Positions 24,350 to 31,367 of a DNA stretch of 64,000 bases are shown here, one piece after another. The notes below the pieces were generated by a model. That model was given only the letters and a program-made list of their open reading frames with translations. It had not been told where the DNA came from and ran no database searches. A program made the translations under genes and the position numbers. The stretch lies in NCBI RefSeq assembly GCF_029945685.1, contig NZ_JAQSDA010000020.1:124001-188000 (forward strand), written 5' to 3'. Origin of the DNA: Polaromonas sp. Its GTDB lineage: Bacteria; Pseudomonadota; Gammaproteobacteria; Burkholderiales; Burkholderiaceae_C. How positions within the stretch are numbered: the stretch's first letter is position 1; every line of letters begins with the position of its first letter.

Positions 24350-25132
24350 TCAGGGCAGAAAATGTTGCTTCAGGAATGTCAGGACAGCGTGGTTGAACAG
24401 CTCGGGCTGCTCGAGATTGGCGATGTGGCCCACCTGCGGCAGGCAGGCGTAAGCCGCGCCGGGAATGCGGCCGGCCATTTTTTCGACCACGGCGGGTGGC
24501 GCGTTGAGGTCCAGCTCACCGGCCAGGCACAGGGTGGGCACGGCGATGTTGCCCAGCGCGACCAGCCGGTTGAAGGACACGATGGCCGACAGCGCGGCGC
24601 GGTAACTTTCCGCGGGGACACGGGCCATCAACGCGGCGGCCTCGGCGATACGCGCCGGCTCGGCGTCGGGTGCAAACATGGTCGGCACCAGTTGGCGGGC
24701 GAGGCCCGCCATGCCCAAGCCCTGGTCCAGCGGCGCAAAGCGGCTCTGCAAGAATTGCTGCTGCCAGGCGCCATCGGCCTTGCCGAAAGCCGGCGAGGTG
24801 CTGTAGAGAATCAGGCCGTGCACCAGCGCAGGATGCAGGGCCGCCAGCTCCTGCGCAATCATGCCGCCCATGCTGTGGCCCAGCAGCACGTTGCGCCTGG
24901 CGCCGACGTGTTCGATCAGGGTTTTCAGGGCATCGGCCAGCAGCCCGTTGGTGCAGGTCGATATGGCTTGCGAATCGCCGTAGCCCGGCATGTCCCAGGC
25001 AATAGTTCGAAAACCATGGCCCGCCAGAAACGGCTGGTTGTGCACCCAGGCTTCCTTGCCGCCGCCCACGCCGTGCAGCATGAACACGGCGGTGTCGCCC
25101 TCCCCTTGCTCAAGATAAGCCGGCATGACCAT
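24350..25132 (-). CDS. Alpha/beta hydrolase, NicD-like
   Basis: A 260-residue alpha/beta hydrolase with oxyanion motif LHGVGGGKEAW, nucleophile Ser 87 in LLGHSMGGM, Asp 208 in AGELDLNAPP and His 236 in QVGHIANLEQP. The triad is complete. Its start lies 3 bases after the stop of the NicX-family gene, a context seen in nicotinate clusters where NicD deformylates N-formylmaleamate, the NicX product. That assignment is contextual; beta-ketoadipate enol-lactonase-like or other C-C/ester hydrolase activity is possible from fold alone. An in-frame ATG two codons later is an alternative start. Confidence 0.82.
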   Translation of the reverse strand: MVMPAYLEQGEGDTAVFMLHGVGGGKEAWVHNQPFLAGHGFRTIAWDMPGYGDSQAISTCTNGLLADALKTLIEHVGARRNVLLGHSMGGMIAQELAALHPALVHGLILYSTSPAFGKADGAWQQQFLQSRFAPLDQGLGMAGLARQLVPTMFAPDAEPARIAEAAALMARVPAESYRAALSAIVSFNRLVALGNIAVPTLCLAGELDLNAPPAVVEKMAGRIPGAAYACLPQVGHIANLEQPELFNHAVLTFLKQHFLP

Positions 25133-25135
25133 GGC

Positions 25136-26182
25136 TCAGGCCAACTCGCCCGTCAGTTGCCCGGCGTCCACGATCACCTGACCGTCCAGCGCCACGGTGC
25201 AGCCGCGCAGCGGCAGGTCGAAGTGTCCCAGGGTGTGGCGCCCCGCCACCTCGTTGGCGCCGGTCGAGTACAGGAAGTTGCCGGCAAAGGCGCGCAGCTC
25301 GGTGCCGTTGAAGTCCCTCTTGTCATACAGGGACATCGCGTCCCAGCGCGCTTTCGGGTTCATGCCCCAGCCCACATGCGAGACGGCGTAGGCTTCGCGG
25401 TCGCCCCAGGCGGCCCAGTAGCTGCGCATCAGGTCGGCATCCACATGCTGGCCGGCAATGTCGGTCACGAAGTCGTTTTCAATCGTCAGCACCACGGCTT
25501 GTTCGAGATAACGCTTGAAGGTCAGGTTGACATCGCCGGGGGCCAGCACCAGCCGGCCATTGACGCTGCCCCGGGCCGGAAAGGCCAGGCACAAACCGCC
25601 CGGCCAGTGGGAAATGGTGCCGGGCCGGGCCGTGTAACCCCAGCCGCCGCCAGCCTGCGCCCCGACCAGCGAGATGCTCAGGTCGGTGCCCGCGGGCGAA
25701 GTCACACGCATGGCTTTGGCGCTGCGAAGCAGCTTGATGCCGGCCTTGACCTTGGGCTCCAGCGCCGGATCGGGAACGCAGCGCTCGAGGATTTCGGGGT
25801 GTTCGTTGGACACCATCAACACGCGCGCGCCACCTTTCAGAATATCCGGCAACTCGGCCGCATGCAGCAGGCCCTCCACCGTCAGGTCGGCCACAAAGGT
25901 GCTGGCGGCCAGGGCCTGCACCACGGGCGCGAGCTGGCCAATGGCGTCAGACGCGCCGGTGGAACGCACCGGCACCGGTGCGGCCAGCCGGGGGGTGCTC
26001 AGCACCAGGTGAAAGGCCCGCGCGCCCAGCCTGGCCAGCGCAAGCTCGGCGAGCTGCACATTGACGGGCCGCGACTGCGTTTCGGACAGGATGGCCGCCG
26101 TGTCGCCCGCCTTGACGCCACACAGCGCAAAGGTCTCGGCGAAGCAGTTTATCCATTTGGCTTCAATTCGTTCCTGCAGCAT
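25136..26182 (-). CDS. NicX-family dihydroxypyridine ring dioxygenase
   Basis: A 348-residue protein of the aminopeptidase-T-like/NicX family. NicX of Pseudomonas is an Fe(II) 2,5-dihydroxypyridine 5,6-dioxygenase. The conserved blocks are clear: FKRYLEQAVVLTIENDFVT, AVSHVGWGMNPKARWDAM, RAFAGNFLYSTGANEVAG and HFDLPLRGCTVALDG. His 269 (SHVGWG), His 320 and Asp 322 (HFD) match the 2-His-1-Asp metal site as I recall it for NicX. Length equals the family norm. The frame is open upstream to 26497, but the ATG at 26182 starts the conserved part. A simple leucyl-aminopeptidase annotation would miss this function. Confidence 0.82.
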   Translation of the reverse strand: MLQERIEAKWINCFAETFALCGVKAGDTAAILSETQSRPVNVQLAELALARLGARAFHLVLSTPRLAAPVPVRSTGASDAIGQLAPVVQALAASTFVADLTVEGLLHAAELPDILKGGARVLMVSNEHPEILERCVPDPALEPKVKAGIKLLRSAKAMRVTSPAGTDLSISLVGAQAGGGWGYTARPGTISHWPGGLCLAFPARGSVNGRLVLAPGDVNLTFKRYLEQAVVLTIENDFVTDIAGQHVDADLMRSYWAAWGDREAYAVSHVGWGMNPKARWDAMSLYDKRDFNGTELRAFAGNFLYSTGANEVAGRHTLGHFDLPLRGCTVALDGQVIVDAGQLTGELA

Positions 26183-26201
26183 GAAAACTCTTTCTTGAAG
26201 G

Positions 26202-26735
26202 CTAAAGGCGTGAGCCAAGCGCGAAATATCCGCCGGCATGAAACAGCAACGGCGCCGCCTCGGACAGCGTGAAGCGCTCGACCTCGGCAATGAACAGACA
26301 GTGGTCGCCGGCGATTTGGCACGACACCGTGCGGCATTCGAACCAGGCGCTGGCGCCATGCAGCAACGGCAGACCCCAGGCGTTTTCTGCATGCGGCACC
26401 CCCTCGAACTTGTCGGCCTGGGGCGAGGCAAAACGGCGCGACACCTCCACCTGGGCTTCCGCCAGCACATTGACGACAAAACGTTCCGCTGCTTCAAAGA
26501 CCGGCAGGCTGGGGGAGCTGCAACGCAGTGACCAGAGGATCAGCGGCGGCTCCAGCGACAGCGCCGAAAACGAATTGACCGTGAGCCCGACAAAGGCCCC
26601 GTTGCCGGCACGGGTGGTCACCACCGTGATGCCGGTGGCGAACTGGCCCAGCGCGGTACGCAGGGCCCGGCTGTCCGGCGCGGCGACGCGGGCAGGAGCG
26701 TCGGAACCGGGGGTGGCTTGCAGGACGATTGTCAT
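26202..26735 (-). CDS. Flavin reductase, HpaC/DIM6-type
   Basis: A 177-residue flavin reductase-like protein that would pass electrons from NAD(P)H to free FMN/FAD for a partner monooxygenase. The family signatures are LRTALGQFATGITVVTTRAG, VGLTVNSFSALSLEPPLILW and ERFVVNVLAEAQ, with the C-terminal strand HCLFIAEVERF. It is the first gene of the operon. The start is taken as the ATG at 26735, because the ATG at 26744 lies within the apparent -10 box. That leaves a leader of only a few bases. The likely electron acceptor is the ACAD-fold protein of the same operon. Confidence 0.86.
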   Translation of the reverse strand: MTIVLQATPGSDAPARVAAPDSRALRTALGQFATGITVVTTRAGNGAFVGLTVNSFSALSLEPPLILWSLRCSSPSLPVFEAAERFVVNVLAEAQVEVSRRFASPQADKFEGVPHAENAWGLPLLHGASAWFECRTVSCQIAGDHCLFIAEVERFTLSEAAPLLFHAGGYFALGSRL

Positions 26736-26744
26736 TCGTCGCAT

Positions 26745-26772
26745 AATATATGAATATTCATGCAATACGCAA
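26745..26772 (-). promoter_or_regulatory. Operon promoter with MarR-type palindrome
   Basis: On the minus strand, TTGCGT (26772-26767) and TATATT (26750-26745) are spaced 16 bases, a good sigma-70 pattern. The perfect 12-bp palindrome ATGAATATTCAT at 26750-26761 fills the spacer, so a bound MarR dimer would block polymerase. The MarR gene at 26810 faces the other way, consistent with autoregulation and repression of the flavin-reductase/nicX-like operon. Confidence 0.55.
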
Positions 26773-26809
26773 GCGTACCAACCCGGCCTCCCCTTCGGCG
26801 AGGCACACC

Positions 26810-27280
26810 ATGAGCCGCCCCGGGAAAACGGGTGGCCCGCCCGAGCCGACCAGTCGTTTCATCGACGGTTACCTGTCTTACCTGCTCGCGCGGGCCAGCC
26901 ACACCGTGTACAGCGAATTCCACGCCCAGGTTCAGGCCGCCGGGTTGAGCCAGCTGGAATGGCGGCTGCTGGCCACCCTGTCGGACGGTGACGGCCTGAC
27001 CATTGGCGAGCTCGCGCGCGAGATTCTGGCCCAGCAACCGACGCTGACCAAACTCGTGCAACGCATGGAAAAAGCCGGTTGGGTGCGGCGCGGCGAAGAC
27101 CCGGCCGACGCGCGGCGCACCCTGGTGTTCGAGACCGAACAAGGCCGCGCCACCGTGGCCGCGCTGCTGGCCCAGGCGAAGGCGCACGAAACCGGGCTGC
27201 TGCGGGACTTCAGCGAACGTGACGTGAGCGCCCTGAAGAAGATCCTGCGCACCCTGATCAGCCGCGGCGACGCGGCCTGA
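26810..27280 (+). CDS. MarR-family regulator of the nicX-like operon
   Basis: A 156-residue MarR-type winged-helix repressor: N-terminal dimer helix (FIDGYLSYLLARASHTVYSEF), recognition region LTIGELAREILAQQPTLTKLVQRMEK and wing DPADARRTLVFETEQG. The ATG at 26810 follows GAGG at about 8 bases. The ATG at 26750 lies inside the palindromic operator and is unlikely to be used. Divergent placement from the catabolic operon implies local, ligand-relieved repression. The effector may be the heteroaromatic substrate or a CoA ester, as for other MarR catabolic repressors. Confidence 0.88.
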   Translation: MSRPGKTGGPPEPTSRFIDGYLSYLLARASHTVYSEFHAQVQAAGLSQLEWRLLATLSDGDGLTIGELAREILAQQPTLTKLVQRMEKAGWVRRGEDPADARRTLVFETEQGRATVAALLAQAKAHETGLLRDFSERDVSALKKILRTLISRGDAA

Positions 27281-27310
27281 CCGCCGCCGTCGGCCATCCG
27301 CCGACCCCAT

Positions 27311-27331
27311 TTACTTGACTGAGTCAAGTAA
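27311..27331. promoter_or_regulatory. Perfect 21-bp palindrome, MarR-GNAT operator
   Basis: Arms TTACTTGACT and AGTCAAGTAA are exactly complementary around a single G. It ends 10 bases before the start of the MarR-GNAT fusion gene, the position expected for autorepression. TTGACT inside the left arm could also serve as a -35 box. Confidence 0.75.
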
Positions 27332-27341
27332 ACGGAAGATC

Positions 27342-28292
27342 ATGGCGGCCATGAACCCAGGTGTTTCCGCTGTTTCCGCCGTCCACGTCAAGGCGGTTCG
27401 CCGCTTCAATCGCTTCTACACCCAGCGCATCGGCGTGCTCGACCCCTACCTCGGCAGCGAGTTCTCGCTGACCGAGGTGCGGGTGCTGTACGAGCTGGCG
27501 CACCGCGACCAGCCCACCGCCACCGAACTGGGCCGCGAGCTCGCACTGGATGCGGGCTACCTCAGCCGCATCCTGCGCCGTTTCGAGCGCCAGGGCTGGA
27601 TGGCGCGCAGTCCTTCGCCCGCCGATGCCCGGCAAAGCCTGCTGCGGCTCACCGAAGCCGGCTACCAGGTTTTTGCGCCTCTGCAGCAACGCTCGCGCGA
27701 TGAAGCTGCCGCGTTGCTTGCGCCGCTGCCCGGGCCCGCGCAACAAGAACTGACAGACGCACTGGCCACTGTTCAGCGCCTGCTGGACCCCACCGCCGCC
27801 CCGGCGCCGTCGCCAACCGTGGTCCTGCGCGACCCGCGACCCGGCGACATGGGCTGGGTGGTGCAGCAGCATGGCGAGGTTTACGCGCGCGACTACGGCT
27901 GGGACAGCACTTTCGAAGCGCTGGTCGCCGGCATTGTGGCGGGCTATCTGCGCGACTACCAACCGGAATGGGAACGCTGCTGGATCGCCGAGGTCGATGG
28001 CGAACGCGTCGGTTCGGTGTTTGTTGTGCGCAAGTCCAAAACGGTGGCGCAGCTGCGTCTGCTGATCCTGTCGCCGCAGGCACGCGGGCTGGGCCTGGGC
28101 GCACGCCTGACCGATGAATGCCTGGCCTTTGCGCGCAGCAAGGGCTACAAAAAAATGGTGCTCTGGACCAACAGCTGCGTGGGCAGCGCCCGGGACATCT
28201 ACGCCAGGCGCGGTTTCAAGCTGGTCAACAGCGAGCCCTACACCGGCTTCGGCCAAGACCTGGTGGGCGAAACCTGGGAACTGCGGCTGTGA
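27342..28292 (+). CDS. MarR-GNAT fusion protein
   Basis: A 316-residue protein with an N-terminal MarR winged helix (about 10-145: FSLTEVRVLYELAHRDQP, ATELGRELALDAGYLSRILRRFERQG, DARQSLLRLTEAG) and a C-terminal GNAT acetyltransferase (about 160-316). The acetyl-CoA loop reads LLILSPQARGLGLGARLTDECLAFA and ends with IYARRGFKLV. Such fusions are known as predicted bifunctional regulator/acetyltransferases of unknown substrate. GGAAG precedes the ATG at 27342, and the perfect palindrome lies just upstream. The EamA exporter begins 16 bases downstream and may share the transcript. Confidence 0.92.
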   Translation: MAAMNPGVSAVSAVHVKAVRRFNRFYTQRIGVLDPYLGSEFSLTEVRVLYELAHRDQPTATELGRELALDAGYLSRILRRFERQGWMARSPSPADARQSLLRLTEAGYQVFAPLQQRSRDEAAALLAPLPGPAQQELTDALATVQRLLDPTAAPAPSPTVVLRDPRPGDMGWVVQQHGEVYARDYGWDSTFEALVAGIVAGYLRDYQPEWERCWIAEVDGERVGSVFVVRKSKTVAQLRLLILSPQARGLGLGARLTDECLAFARSKGYKKMVLWTNSCVGSARDIYARRGFKLVNSEPYTGFGQDLVGETWELRL

Positions 28293-28308
28293 ACCGCCCG
28301 CCGCCCCG

Positions 28309-29226
28309 GTGAAGCTCAACCTGGCCCTGCTGGCCGCGGCCGCCACCGGCGTGCAGGTCGGCGCCGCCATCGTGGCCTCGCGTTTTGTCGTGGCCGACGT
28401 GCCGCCGCTGACCCTGGCCCTGCTGCGCTACGCCATCGGTTTTACCTGCCTGCTGCCCTTCGTCTTGAAGTCTTTCATGGCTCCAGCCCTTGATGGACGG
28501 GCGCGAGCTGCTCTCAACACCATAGCAGTCGCAGACTGGTTGGCGATGGCTGCACTTGGCACCGGACAGTTTGCGGTGTTGATCGCACTGCTCAACTACG
28601 GCCTGCAGCACATCGGTGCCGCCCAGGCGGCGCTGATTTTCAGCCTGTTCCCGCTGCTGACGCTGCTGCTGTCCAGCGCGCTCGGGCGCGAACGCATTTC
28701 GGCCGCGCTGCTGGCCGGCGTGCTGCTGTCCATCACGGGCGTGGCGCTGTCGCTGTGGCCCAAACTGCAGGCGCCGCACCCGGGCCACTGGTGGGGTGAG
28801 GCGGCGGTGCTGGCCAGTGCCAGCGTCGGCGCGCTGTGCAGCGTGTTGTACCGGCCTTACCTGCAGCGTTACCCGACGCTGGCGGTGTCCAGTTTTGCGA
28901 TGCTGGTGTCGGTGCTGTTTCTCGGCCTGCTGGCCTTGAGCGAAAACTGGCCGGCGCGGGTTTTGGCGCTTGGCGTGCAGAGCTGGACCGTGGTCGCCCT
29001 GATCGGCATCTCCAGCGGCATCGGCTACTTCTGGTGGCTCTATGCACTCAAGCACGAGTCGCCGACACGGGTCACCGTGTTTCTGGCGCTCAATCCGCTG
29101 ACCGCGGCCCTGCTGGGTGTGCTTTTTCTGGGCGAAGCCCTTTCCTCATGGGCGGCGACAGCTATCTTTTTAATAGCGTCCGGCTTGTGGCTGGCGACCC
29201 GCGTCGCAACGCAGCCCCGGCGATAA
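28309..29226 (+). CDS. EamA-family (DMT) transporter
   Basis: A 305-residue inner-membrane protein with about ten hydrophobic helices in two EamA repeats (VASRFVVADVPPLTLALLRY and the C-terminal SPTRVTVFLALNPLTAALLG). EamA proteins are typically exporters of small metabolites; cargo is unknown. No ATG is available before the first helix, so GTG at 28309 is chosen, 16 bases after the MarR-GNAT stop. Two copies of the dispersed repeat are embedded in the frame: one encodes the loop MAPALDGRARAALNTIAVAD and one the last helix start (SSWAATAIFLIAS). Both keep the frame open. Confidence 0.85.
   Translation: MKLNLALLAAAATGVQVGAAIVASRFVVADVPPLTLALLRYAIGFTCLLPFVLKSFMAPALDGRARAALNTIAVADWLAMAALGTGQFAVLIALLNYGLQHIGAAQAALIFSLFPLLTLLLSSALGRERISAALLAGVLLSITGVALSLWPKLQAPHPGHWWGEAAVLASASVGALCSVLYRPYLQRYPTLAVSSFAMLVSVLFLGLLALSENWPARVLALGVQSWTVVALIGISSGIGYFWWLYALKHESPTRVTVFLALNPLTAALLGVLFLGEALSSWAATAIFLIASGLWLATRVATQPRR
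28479..28526 (+). repeat. Dispersed repeat family 1, copy D (in EamA gene)
   Basis: The copy GGCTCCAGCCCTTGATGGAC, then GGGCGCGAGCTGCTCT and CATAGC, lies wholly inside the EamA reading frame and encodes the cytoplasmic loop between early helices. Confidence 0.75.
29135..29177 (+). repeat. Dispersed repeat family 1, copy E (in EamA gene)
   Basis: AGCCCTTTCCTCATGGGCGG, then CGACAGCTATCTTTTTAATAGC. The GCTAT/ATAGC hairpin is complete. It encodes part of the last transmembrane helix of the EamA protein. Confidence 0.7.
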
Positions 29227-29233
29227 TCAAGCC

Positions 29234-29818
29234 ATGAATGCACCGCCTGGCACGCAAGAAGCCACCCGCCCGCAGCCCCAATCCCTGACCGACCTGTTTG
29301 TCTCCTTCACCCTGCTGGCGCTGCAGGGTTTCGGAGGTGTGCTGGCCGTCGTGCAGCGGGAACTGGTCGAGAAAAAATGCTGGATGACACGCGAGGAGTT
29401 TGTCGAGGAATGGGCCGTGGCGCAAATCATGCCCGGGCCCAACGTCGTCAACCTCTCGCTGATGATTGGCCACCGCTACTTCGGCCTGCGCGGCGCCATG
29501 GCGGCGCTGGCCGGCATGCTGACCGTGCCGCTGCTGGTGGTGCTGCTGCTGGCGCTGGTATACGCGCAGTTTGCCGACCACCCCGGCGTGGCCGGCGCGT
29601 TGCGCGGCATGGGGGCGGTGGCCGCGGGCCTGATCATCGCCACAGGCCTCAAACTCATGGGCGCGCTGAAAACCCACCCGCTGGGGCTGCCGGTCTGTCT
29701 TGCCCTGGCGGTGGCGTGTTTTGCCGCCATCGCCTGGCTGCGCCTGCCGCTGGCCTATGTGCTGCTCGGCCTCGGCGGGCTGGCCTGCACCCTGACCTGG
29801 CGCAAGCTCGCGCCATGA
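29234..29818 (+). CDS. Chromate transporter half, ChrA N-type
   Basis: A 194-residue membrane protein of the CHR superfamily short type. The motif LFVSFTLLALQGFGGVLAVV and the repeat hallmark AQIMPGPNVVNLSLMIGHRYFG (proline-glycine-proline loop) are present. Short CHR proteins act in pairs to export chromate or related oxyanions. Its stop overlaps the start of the second half by ATGA, so the two are translated together. Chromate is the family substrate; specificity here is not proven. Confidence 0.85.
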   Translation: MNAPPGTQEATRPQPQSLTDLFVSFTLLALQGFGGVLAVVQRELVEKKCWMTREEFVEEWAVAQIMPGPNVVNLSLMIGHRYFGLRGAMAALAGMLTVPLLVVLLLALVYAQFADHPGVAGALRGMGAVAAGLIIATGLKLMGALKTHPLGLPVCLALAVACFAAIAWLRLPLAYVLLGLGGLACTLTWRKLAP

Positions 29819-30393
29819 GCCTGAACCTGAACCTGCAATGGACCGACTGGCTCGGCATGTTTGTGCATTTCCTGTCGCTGTCGCTGCTGTCGATAGGCGG
29901 CGCCATCACCACCGCGCCGGACATGCACCGCTACCTGGTGGACCGGCAGCACTGGCTGACCGACCCGCAGTTCAACGCCTCGGTGGCGATAGCCCAGGCC
30001 GCGCCCGGCCCGAACGTGCTGTTTGTCGCGCTGATGGGCTGGCAGGTGGGCCTGAACGCCGGCGGCCCGCTGCTGGGCCTGTTCGGCGTGCTGGTCACCA
30101 TGCTGGGCATCATGCTGCCCAGCACCACGCTGACCTACCTGGCCGCCAGCTGGGGCCACCGCAACCGCAACCTGCGCGGGGTGCGCGCCTTCAAGCAGGG
30201 CATGGCGCCCATCGTGATTGCCCTCTTGATCGCCACCGGCTGGATTCTGGCCAGTGCCAACGTCAGCGGCCTGAAAGACTGGCCGGTGGCGCTGCTGACC
30301 GTGGTGACGGCGCTGGTGGTCTGGCGCACCCGCGTGCACCTGCTGTGGCTGCTGGGCGCCGGCGCCCTGCTCGGCTGGTTTGGATGGATCTGA
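29815..30393 (+). CDS. Chromate transporter half, ChrA C-type
   Basis: A 192-residue partner of the preceding protein, with MFVHFLSLSLLSIGGAITTAP and AQAAPGPNVLFVALMGWQVG matching the second half of full-length ChrA. The ATG overlaps the upstream TGA. About five to six hydrophobic helices are visible. Together with the first half it makes a heterodimer with inverted topology, equivalent to one bidomain ChrA. A hairpin from a dispersed repeat follows and can act as terminator. Confidence 0.85.
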   Translation: MSLNLNLQWTDWLGMFVHFLSLSLLSIGGAITTAPDMHRYLVDRQHWLTDPQFNASVAIAQAAPGPNVLFVALMGWQVGLNAGGPLLGLFGVLVTMLGIMLPSTTLTYLAASWGHRNRNLRGVRAFKQGMAPIVIALLIATGWILASANVSGLKDWPVALLTVVTALVVWRTRVHLLWLLGAGALLGWFGWI

Positions 30394-30401
30394 ATAAAAA
30401 C

Positions 30402-30453
30402 GGGCATGCGCCCTTATGGACCGGGCGCCAGAAGCTATCAAAAAGATAGCTTC
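30402..30453 (+). repeat. Dispersed repeat family 1, copy F
   Basis: GGGCATGCGCCCTTATGGAC, then CGGGCGCCAGAAGCTATC and GATAGC. The right half forms a 9-bp stem GAAGCTATC / GATAGCTTC with an AAAAA loop. It lies between the convergent chrA and rlmB ends and may work as a transcription barrier for both. Confidence 0.8.
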
Positions 30454-30495
30454 CGGCGACATGACTTGAAGTGACGCAACTTGGAGCGACGCAAT

Positions 30496-31245
30496 TCAGC
30501 TGCGCTGCCGCAATGCCTCGTACAGGCAAACGCCGCTGGCCACCGAGACGTTGAGGCTTTCAACAGCGCCGCGCATCGGGATGCGGACCAGTTCGTCGCA
30601 GGTCTTGCGTGTCAGCTGGCGCATGCCCTCGCCTTCGGCGCCCAGCACCAGCGCCACCGGGCCCTTGAGGTCCACGTCGTAAATGGTTTTCTCGGCATCG
30701 TCGCTGGTACCTATGCACCAGATGTTGCGCTCCTTGAGCTCGCCCAGGGTGCGCGCCAGGTTGGTCACCATGAAGTAAGGCACGGTTTCGGCGGCGCCGC
30801 TGGCCACCTTGGCGACCGTGGCATTGATGCCGGCCGCATGGTCCTTGGGCGCAATCACCGCGTGGGCACCGGCGCCGTCGGCTACGCGCAGGCAGGCGCC
30901 GAGGTTGTGCGGGTCGGTCACGCCGTCGAGCACCAGCAGCAGCGGCGACTCTTCCCCAGCGGCTTCGAGCTGCTCCAGCAGTTCGTCCAGCGACTTGACC
31001 TGCGGCACGGCATCGACCCGCGCCACCACACCCTGGTGGCCGTGGCTGCCGCACATCTTGGCCAGCCGCAGCCCGTCAGACTCGATCAGCCGGATGCCGG
31101 CTTCTTTGGTGCGGTCCACAAACTGACGCATGCGGGCGTCACGCCGCGACACGTCAAAAAACACCTCGAAAACAGATTGCGGGGCAGTTTTGATGCGCAC
31201 GCCGACAGCATGGAAGCCGAACAGGACTTTGGGGGAAGAAGACAT
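30496..31245 (-). CDS. rlmB: 23S rRNA 2'-O-ribose methyltransferase RlmB
   Basis: A 249-residue SpoU/TrmH-family enzyme that 2'-O-methylates G2251 (E. coli numbering) of 23S rRNA. The N-terminal substrate-binding domain is followed by the knotted fold with motifs DPHNLGACLRVADGAGAHAV, LVLGAEGEGM and SLNVSVASGVCLYEALR. The ATG at 31245 is directly preceded by GGAGA. The longer open frame to 31443 has no homology. It is monocistronic by context and convergent with chrA. Confidence 0.92.
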   Translation of the reverse strand: MSSSPKVLFGFHAVGVRIKTAPQSVFEVFFDVSRRDARMRQFVDRTKEAGIRLIESDGLRLAKMCGSHGHQGVVARVDAVPQVKSLDELLEQLEAAGEESPLLLVLDGVTDPHNLGACLRVADGAGAHAVIAPKDHAAGINATVAKVASGAAETVPYFMVTNLARTLGELKERNIWCIGTSDDAEKTIYDVDLKGPVALVLGAEGEGMRQLTRKTCDELVRIPMRGAVESLNVSVASGVCLYEALRQRS

Positions 31246-31367
31246 TCTCCGATTATCACTGCACCACCTGCCCACCTGCCCATCTGACGGCAGGGGGCAC
31301 CGGGGGGATGGGCGGCCAGAGGGCGAGTCTAAAATAGTAACAAAATGTTTTTCAGAAGACGCCTCTC

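Noticed and set aside
23507..26272. A 921-codon open frame on the plus strand across the NicX-like operon
   Set aside because: It is antisense to three well-supported genes, has no domain character (His/Gly/Gln/Arg-rich shadow) and arises from GC-skewed codon use on the other strand.
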